Shown here in pieces: positions 6,811 through 11,754 of a stretch of DNA of 11,754 nt. The translations under genes were made by a program, and so were the position numbers. Position 1 is the first letter of the stretch, and each line of letters opens with the position of its first letter. The notes beneath the pieces were generated by a model. It made no database searches. It saw only the letters and a list, made by a program, of their open reading frames with translations, and was not told the DNA's origin. Source of the DNA: JABWBP01 sp964522165 (GTDB lineage Bacteria > Calditrichota > Calditrichia > RBG-13-44-9 > J075); the NCBI GenBank assembly GCA_964522165.1, contig CAZFVV010000154.1:1-11754 (forward strand), given 5' to 3'.

Positions 6811-9800
6811 ATGCAGTTCGAACAAGATTTAGCCAAAATATTTATACAACCCTTTTCAAAGTTTACAAAACTTTCAATTGTATGTAGATTAGTCTGTGAG
6901 CAACTCCGTGCCTCATCAGCTAGTATTCTAGCCTATTCCGGCAAGAAAGATAGGTTGTTTTGCTTAGGCAGAAATTTAAATATTGAAATAGATGGTTTTA
7001 AAATCGAGGGAAATGAAAATTTGGAAAAAGTTTTAAAAAACATTTCACTTTGTGAATATCTCTATACTAAAGGAATTGAGGAAGTTCGTAACTATGAAGA
7101 ATTTTATGATGAATATTGCGAGTATGTAGTTTGCAGTAAAAAGATTACAATGGAAGATTTCAGATGGCTCTGTGACAATGTAACTAACTGGAAATCGGAA
7201 TTTGAAAATTATTGCGATATTCTTAAAAAAGAAGAATACGAATGCGATGAAAAATCACTTACGGGTAAGTACTTTAAACAACTATTAGCATTTGGTAAAA
7301 GATTTCGTTTTCAGATGTTTGTGGAAGATATAAAGTATAGTGAATTGTCTGAAGACTTGTATGAAAAGTTGCTAAAGGAAAATTTAAACATCACTTTTCG
7401 ACGTGAATTTTATGTCGGGCTACCTCTGTTTGCAAATGGGCGATATTTTGGCGTGCTTAGCTTAATTTTCCCCAATGATATGGGATTTATTAAACGTTTC
7501 CAAAAAGAATATCAATTAGATGCTGAACACAATAGTCTTTTTCAGAGAATATCTGGTATAATTTCTTTGCAGCTTGAGAATGACTATTTTTTGGATAGTT
7601 ATAAAAAGACTTATCTTTTATCACAAATTTTTATCAAAAGACCTATAGATGTGGAAGCATATTTAACAAGACAGTGTGAAGTTTTATCAGAAATTATTGA
7701 ATGTAAAGGAGCGATTATTAGAATATGGGATAAAGATAAAAAAAATGCTGAAGTAGAGGCTTTTTCTGATACTATGCAACAATTTTCAGATTTTATTGAA
7801 AAAAGTAACAAAAAATTAAGCAACGAACTCTTAAAATATTTTGAAGAAGACAAAAAAATTTTTGCTGTGCATTTTTACTGTCTTGAAAACCCTACTGAAG
7901 TGGCAAAGTATTTTAAAGACGAAGATACAGAGAATTATAAATATATATACGAAAAATGGACATTTCCAGAATTAGAAGATTCTCAAGTACTCAATATGTT
8001 AACAAAATTGAATATTGCTAATGTAGCAATTTTACCAGTCCCTTATATTGAGAAAAGTTTTATAATATTCTTTAATACGAAAAATAGAGTTTTTCTCAGT
8101 AAAGATATTGAAATGGTTCATCCTGCGGTAAAAAAAATTGGTTCGGAGCTTTCTATTATATATAATTCGAGAAGAATTGAGAAAAGGCAAGAGATCATCA
8201 ATGAAATGCATGAGGAAGTAAATAAAATTATTAAGAGAGAAAATTTAAAGGCTGAAGAGTACGTAAAAACATTCCTTCAAATCTTATCAAATGCTATTGA
8301 TAGTTTCAATATATTTACTCATCATTATATTTGGCAATATGTAAGTGAATCTCTGCCAAATGAATTCAAAAAGGATGAAAAATTTATATTTCGAAATATA
8401 ACTCGTAAGAGTTATTTAACAAATCCTTTCTCAAAGCATTATGTTAAAAAATCCTCAAAAAACAGCCTGATGAGGTTAAAGTTAAATAGAAGTCAATTTA
8501 AAAATGAAGTCATAAATTCCCATCGTAAAAATAATCTCGACCAGATTTTTGATTTTGAATTAAAAAAGGAGTTTTCTTCATTTGATTTGCCTTTTTTGGC
8601 TGAGAGAGAATCGGTTACGGAGCAAAAACCAATAGGAATCATAACGTTTATTTATGATAAAGCTCAAAAAAATACCATAGAAAGTGAAGATTTTACAAGA
8701 TTTATGCAGTTTTTTGCCAAACAAATTAGTATCGCGTGGAATAAACTATTAGAAAAGATTATTTCGGAAGTACAGGAGAAAATAGATAGAAAAACTGGTT
8801 TGATAATCGACTATAACAATAAAAAGTTGCATACCAAAACAGATGAATTAAACATAATATCAGAAATCTTGTCTGAAGAATTCGGATGCGAGTTATGTTG
8901 TTTCTTTTTATTTAATGAAATTGAAAATACTCTTGATTTGGTAGGGAGTAATGTTCCTATTAAGGGAGGTATTTCCTACAGTTTAGAGAATGATAAAAAT
9001 ACCCTAACTGTCAACTCTTACATGAAAGGGAGAAATTTTTGTGTATATGGAAGAGAAAAAGTAGAAAGGATTACAAACTCTAAGCAGCTTGAAACACTTG
9101 AGAACCAAACAAGAGGCTATCTTAAGAAGAAGATTTGGGAGATTCATAAGCTTATTTTTCAGGACATTTGTATTGAACATTGGCTTTCCGTTGTGATTAA
9201 TCTCGGACCGGACAAGTTAGGCTTAATTAAGTTGTTTAGAGTTAAAGGACTAAATGATCGTACGAACCTAAAAGAGCGATATAAAATCGTGACCCCACCT
9301 TTTTCAGAGTTTGAGACAAGTATTCTAACTCAAATTCAAGAGCACATATACAATATTATCAAAACCCACCAACTCAATGAGAAAGCAATTCAAGGTCGAA
9401 TTCAAGATATGAGAAATGTTGTACACCAAGTTGTGGCTCCATTAAACGCTTTAATTCTTCATTGTAAAAACTTAATGGAAGAGAGGATACCTGCTTATAA
9501 AGTCCCTGAGAAATTGCATTATATTTATATAATGTCTAGACATTCAGCAAGATATGCTAGAAATTTTCAGAAATTACTTGATTGGGAAACTGGTAATCTT
9601 GAATTAGATCTCATTGAATTGGAAAGTTTGAATTCCTACTTGATTAACCTAGCAATCGATTTTCAACCACTTGCTAAAAAAAAGGAAATTACTATTCATG
9701 TTATTCCCACTATAGAGAGCAACGTAAAGTTAGATGTTGATTTATTTACAAATGTCATTCAAAATTTACTTGATAATGCTGTAAAATATTCTTTCGATGC

Positions 9801-10131
9801 TCAACAAAGAATTAAATATGGCTTTAAGGATAAACCGACAAATCTTACCGATATAGAAAATATTTTAATTGATATAGTCAACAGACCTGAAGAAGTAGAA
9901 ATAACTGTTAGTAATTGTGGATGGGAAATTCAGGAAAAGGAAAGAGGTAGAATCTTTAGCAGAGAATATAGAGGAGAGCGAGCAAAGGATATTTCACCAA
10001 ATGGATCTGGAATCGGTCTGTTTTTAGCAAAAGAGATCGTTGAATTACACAAAGGGACTCTGAAATTAATACCCCAAGACAATATCAATATCACCGTTTT
10101 TAAAATTACTTTGCCGAAGGGATCAAAATGA
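6811..10131 (+). CDS. Multi-GAF cytosolic sensor histidine kinase
   Basis: This is a 1106-residue sensor kinase with no signal peptide or membrane helix, so it is cytosolic. Residues 1-850 contain what look like four GAF-like segments (about 15-255, 278-450, 470-645, 672-850). The recognisable GAF-type strands are YVGLPLFANGRYFGVLSLIF (201-220), KPIGIITFIYD (606-616) and DKLGLIKLFRV (801-811); the second segment is the least certain. The kinase core follows: H-box VVHQVVAPLNAL (870-881) with H872 as phosphoacceptor, N-box NVIQNLLDNAVKYS (981-994), G1 box SNCGWEI (1034-1040), F-box around F1049 and G2 box NGSGIGLFLAKEIVELH (1064-1080). The G1 box has Asn where most kinases have Asp and Glu in place of the second Gly; Asn variants are known in active kinases. 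The N-terminal 150 residues are cysteine-rich (C81, C103, C108, C121, C135, C145). The start ATG follows an A-rich AAGAAG. The stop overlaps the receiver start by four bases. The cue sensed is unknown. Confidence 0.9.
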   Translation: MQFEQDLAKIFIQPFSKFTKLSIVCRLVCEQLRASSASILAYSGKKDRLFCLGRNLNIEIDGFKIEGNENLEKVLKNISLCEYLYTKGIEEVRNYEEFYDEYCEYVVCSKKITMEDFRWLCDNVTNWKSEFENYCDILKKEEYECDEKSLTGKYFKQLLAFGKRFRFQMFVEDIKYSELSEDLYEKLLKENLNITFRREFYVGLPLFANGRYFGVLSLIFPNDMGFIKRFQKEYQLDAEHNSLFQRISGIISLQLENDYFLDSYKKTYLLSQIFIKRPIDVEAYLTRQCEVLSEIIECKGAIIRIWDKDKKNAEVEAFSDTMQQFSDFIEKSNKKLSNELLKYFEEDKKIFAVHFYCLENPTEVAKYFKDEDTENYKYIYEKWTFPELEDSQVLNMLTKLNIANVAILPVPYIEKSFIIFFNTKNRVFLSKDIEMVHPAVKKIGSELSIIYNSRRIEKRQEIINEMHEEVNKIIKRENLKAEEYVKTFLQILSNAIDSFNIFTHHYIWQYVSESLPNEFKKDEKFIFRNITRKSYLTNPFSKHYVKKSSKNSLMRLKLNRSQFKNEVINSHRKNNLDQIFDFELKKEFSSFDLPFLAERESVTEQKPIGIITFIYDKAQKNTIESEDFTRFMQFFAKQISIAWNKLLEKIISEVQEKIDRKTGLIIDYNNKKLHTKTDELNIISEILSEEFGCELCCFFLFNEIENTLDLVGSNVPIKGGISYSLENDKNTLTVNSYMKGRNFCVYGREKVERITNSKQLETLENQTRGYLKKKIWEIHKLIFQDICIEHWLSVVINLGPDKLGLIKLFRVKGLNDRTNLKERYKIVTPPFSEFETSILTQIQEHIYNIIKTHQLNEKAIQGRIQDMRNVVHQVVAPLNALILHCKNLMEERIPAYKVPEKLHYIYIMSRHSARYARNFQKLLDWETGNLELDLIELESLNSYLINLAIDFQPLAKKKEITIHVIPTIESNVKLDVDLFTNVIQNLLDNAVKYSFDAQQRIKYGFKDKPTNLTDIENILIDIVNRPEEVEITVSNCGWEIQEKERGRIFSREYRGERAKDISPNGSGIGLFLAKEIVELHKGTLKLIPQDNINITVFKITLPKGSK

Positions 10132-10553
10132 ATAAAAAGGTATTAATAATTGATGACGAAGACTGGTTCATTGAACCTATCTTAGATAGATTAGCTTTTG
10201 AAGAAATTGCATATAATTATTTTAAAACAGGATTTGAGGGATTAATGGAATTTAAATCAAATTCAAGTGAATATTCTGTTATTATCCTGGACATGAAATT
10301 AACTCTCGGTGACTATCCTGATGGGATAGAATCCCCTGAGATTGACACAGATTGTTCCGGTTTATATATACTTAAAGAATTAAGAGAAATCAACTCCCAA
10401 ATTCCTATTTTATGTTATACAGTGCTACATGATCAAAAGATAAAAAATGAAATAACAAATATAGGGGGAACTCATATTGTGAAAGCAGGAAGAAATGAGG
10501 ATGAACTTTTCGATGAAATACATAAATTTATATCTCCAAATAAGGAATCTTAA
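10128..10553 (+). CDS. Stand-alone receiver (response regulator) protein
   Basis: This single-domain phospho-acceptor is the probable partner of the upstream kinase. The 141 residues include every receiver catalytic residue: acidic pair D9/D10 (VLIIDDED), phospho-acceptor D55 (VIILDMKL), T98 (ILCYTVL) and K119 (HIVKAG). No DNA-binding or enzymatic output domain follows, so it must act by protein contact, or as a phosphate shuttle. Between D55 and the SGLYILKEL helix there are about 15 more residues than in an ordinary receiver. This insert is rich in Asp and Glu (GDYPDGIESPEIDTDC). It falls in the loop after the phosphorylation site, which usually changes shape on activation, and may create a partner-binding surface. 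The ATGA overlap with the kinase implies translational coupling. Confidence 0.9.
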   Translation: MNKKVLIIDDEDWFIEPILDRLAFEEIAYNYFKTGFEGLMEFKSNSSEYSVIILDMKLTLGDYPDGIESPEIDTDCSGLYILKELREINSQIPILCYTVLHDQKIKNEITNIGGTHIVKAGRNEDELFDEIHKFISPNKES

Positions 10554-10566
10554 CTAAAAATCTAAA

Positions 10567-11013
10567 ATGGCAAACTTTTTTACAAGTACTATATTTCAGT
10601 ATGTTGTTTTACCTCTCTTTATAGTTTTTCTTAACATTTATGTAAAAAGAGTGAGTAAAAACGATAAATTTATTGAAAAACTAAAAAAAGAAGATTTTGC
10701 TATTGGTTTAGAGTTGGCATTATCCTCGATCATTGCTTTTGCTTTATATTCCGTACATATTTCCGAACAGATTCCTGTAACCAATATTGATGGAGAAGGT
10801 GATAATAATCTTTGGTTCAATGTTAAGGATAAAGTAGTTAGCACCCCATGGTTAATAACTTTATTTATCTTTAGTTTTTGGATTATGTCAACAATTGTAA
10901 GAAAATGGGGATGGGAAAATAAATCGAAAATGACTTGGGTGTTTGGAATTATTATTCCTTTCATTTACGGTTTTTTAACATTAATTGGGATAATTTATTG
11001 GATTGGATTTTAA
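10567..11013 (+). CDS. Unrecognised four-helix membrane protein
   Basis: I do not recognise a family. The 148-residue protein has four hydrophobic stretches long enough to cross the membrane (about 8-27, 44-63, 93-112, 123-146). Helices 1 and 2 are joined by a basic loop (YVKRVSKNDKFIEKLKKED), which suggests a cytoplasmic position. The acidic loop between helices 2 and 3 (NIDGEGDN, 73-80) would then be outside, and the basic loop after helix 3 (RKWGWENKSK, 112-121) inside. It begins 13 bases after the receiver stop with no Shine-Dalgarno sequence visible, and ends 3 bases before the next gene. Its place in a phosphorelay operon suggests it is a membrane target, effector or anchor. A channel or pore role is possible but not shown. 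Confidence 0.75.
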   Translation: MANFFTSTIFQYVVLPLFIVFLNIYVKRVSKNDKFIEKLKKEDFAIGLELALSSIIAFALYSVHISEQIPVTNIDGEGDNNLWFNVKDKVVSTPWLITLFIFSFWIMSTIVRKWGWENKSKMTWVFGIIIPFIYGFLTLIGIIYWIGF

Positions 11014-11016
11014 ATT

Positions 11017-11697
11017 ATGATAAAAACAGAACAATACAAAGACCAATTTTTAAAAACCCTTTATCTAATAGTATTAATAACGGTTATGACAGTGATAATA
11101 TTTCAAATACTTGTTGTAAAAGGGGTAAACTTAAAATTTTTGATTAATATTTTTATTTCTCTTGTCGCTGTGTGTTTTGGTATAGTTCTTGGCTATATTT
11201 ATTTGCAATTAAAACAAAAGAAAAAAATTTCAACAATCATTGAAGAACTAAGAAATTATTTGTTGAATGCTCTGAAGTTATATCAAGGGAAACTTAAGTA
11301 TCCCCAAATTGCTAATGCTGATTTTAGATATCCAAATTATGATGGATTATTAGAAGGAAATGAAAAAATACAGAGCGGTAATTTTGAGTCTGCCGAAATA
11401 TTCTTAAGAAAAGAGTTACTAAGAGATCCAGAATATGTTAATGTTTGGGTGAGTTTAGCTAGGACAATGCTAGAATTAGAACGCTTTGAAGAAGCCTTAA
11501 GATACATTAATTTTGCAATTAGTTTAGATATGGAAAACCCCAGATTCAACAATATGGGACAACTGTCGATGCTGAAATCAGAAATTCTAATAAAATTAGA
11601 AAGATATGAAGAAGCGGAAGATATAATTCGAAATGCCATTCTGACTAAGAATCCATACTCCATGAAAGCGAAATCTCTTCTGAAAGAATGTTCGTAA
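11017..11697 (+). CDS. Membrane-anchored TPR protein
   Basis: The specific function is unknown. The 226-residue protein starts with two membrane helices (about 14-35 and 41-64). A lysine-rich stretch (QLKQKKKIST, 64-73) places the rest in the cytoplasm. The soluble part contains about three TPR units (about 108-139, 140-173, 181-215), seen in NEKIQSGNFESAEIFLRKEL, WVSLARTMLELERFEEALRY and SEILIKLERYEEAEDIIRNA. TPR units bind other proteins, so this could be a membrane scaffold for the receiver or kinase. It is the last gene of the operon, starting 3 bases after the four-helix protein. The stop codon lies within the right direct repeat. The TPR and membrane calls are good; the partner is inference. 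Confidence 0.8.
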   Translation: MIKTEQYKDQFLKTLYLIVLITVMTVIIFQILVVKGVNLKFLINIFISLVAVCFGIVLGYIYLQLKQKKKISTIIEELRNYLLNALKLYQGKLKYPQIANADFRYPNYDGLLEGNEKIQSGNFESAEIFLRKELLRDPEYVNVWVSLARTMLELERFEEALRYINFAISLDMENPRFNNMGQLSMLKSEILIKLERYEEAEDIIRNAILTKNPYSMKAKSLLKECS

Positions 11698-11711
11698 AAT
11701 ATATACTTCGC
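11696..11711 (+). repeat. Right copy of 16-base imperfect direct repeat
   Basis: AAAATATATACTTCGC matches the left copy (6764-6779) at 14 of 16 positions and begins inside the stop codon of the TPR gene. Directly after it the sequence becomes more GC-rich (GCGGG..., then a G-run at 11736-11742). This supports a segment boundary here. Confidence 0.4.
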
Positions 11712-11754
11712 GCGGGATTTAATGAGACTTTTGAGGGGGGGCATTCCTCACTGA
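11712..11754. other. Right flank of the AT-rich segment
   Basis: The last 43 bases have higher GC content than the operon. No reading frame recognisable as the continuation of the IS66-like transposase is seen, and no terminator hairpin is evident. The window ends before the right neighbour can be identified. Confidence 0.3.

Larger units (their letters stand above)
6764..11711 (+). mobile_element. AT-rich acquired segment bracketed by imperfect direct repeats
   Basis: Base composition drops sharply at about 6750 and rises again after about 11705. The segment holds exactly one four-gene operon: histidine kinase, receiver, four-helix membrane protein and membrane TPR protein. The sequences at its two edges match at 14 of 16 positions (6764-6779 and 11696-11711). 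A transposase fragment lies directly to the left. No integrase, recombinase, tRNA or intact insertion sequence is visible inside. The acquisition is therefore inferred from composition and edges, and the mechanism is unknown. Confidence 0.5.

Noticed and set aside
10638..10964. Minus-strand open frame opposite the four-helix membrane protein
   Set aside because: The plus-strand frame fits the operon spacing and has clear membrane helices; the antisense frame has none of this support.
11712..11754. Right flank as the missing 3' part of the IS66-like transposase
   Set aside because: None of the frames in these 43 bases resembles transposase sequence; the window ends too soon to decide.

Overview
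The window joins two very different kinds of DNA. Positions 1 to about 6750 are GC-rich (lines counted by hand range from the mid 50s to above 70% GC). They carry ordinary housekeeping genes, an outer-membrane type lipoprotein and a broken transposase. Positions about 6764 to 11711 are strongly AT-rich (hand-counted lines about 25-33% GC) and carry one compact four-gene operon. The host looks like a Gram-negative bacterium of the wider FCB (Bacteroidota/Calditrichota/KSB1-like) assemblage. The hints are a long biotin carboxylase paired with a separate ~170-residue biotin carrier, a TPR/CsgG-like lipoprotein, and weak or absent Shine-Dalgarno signals on several genes. This assignment is inference, not proof.

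Layout. On the minus strand, a family 4 type uracil-DNA glycosylase (1689-2399) is followed after 6 bases by the replicative helicase DnaB (258-1682). A ~300-base divergent region with several inverted repeats separates these from a plus-strand pair, biotin carboxylase (2699-4216) and biotin carboxyl carrier protein (4213-4725), which overlap by four bases. A candidate sigma70-type promoter precedes a 381-residue TPR/CsgG-like lipoprotein (4959-6104). A 367-base gap with repeats leads into the N-terminal fragment of an IS66-like transposase (6472-6741), which is cut short and probably frameshifted.

The AT-rich segment encodes a 1106-residue soluble histidine kinase with several GAF-like sensor segments (6811-10131). 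After it come a stand-alone receiver protein with an acidic insertion (10128-10553), an unrecognised four-helix membrane protein (10567-11013), and a membrane-anchored TPR protein (11017-11697). All four are on the plus strand, with overlaps or gaps of 13 bases or less. A 16-base imperfect direct repeat (14 of 16 identical) lies just before the first gene and across the stop codon of the last, so it brackets the operon almost exactly.

Inferred working model: the kinase senses an intracellular cue through its GAF region and passes phosphate to the receiver. The receiver has no DNA-binding domain and would therefore act by protein contact, plausibly on the two membrane proteins. This acquired phosphorelay-to-membrane module, sitting beside transposon debris, is the most interesting part of the window. 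I do not recognise it as a named system.
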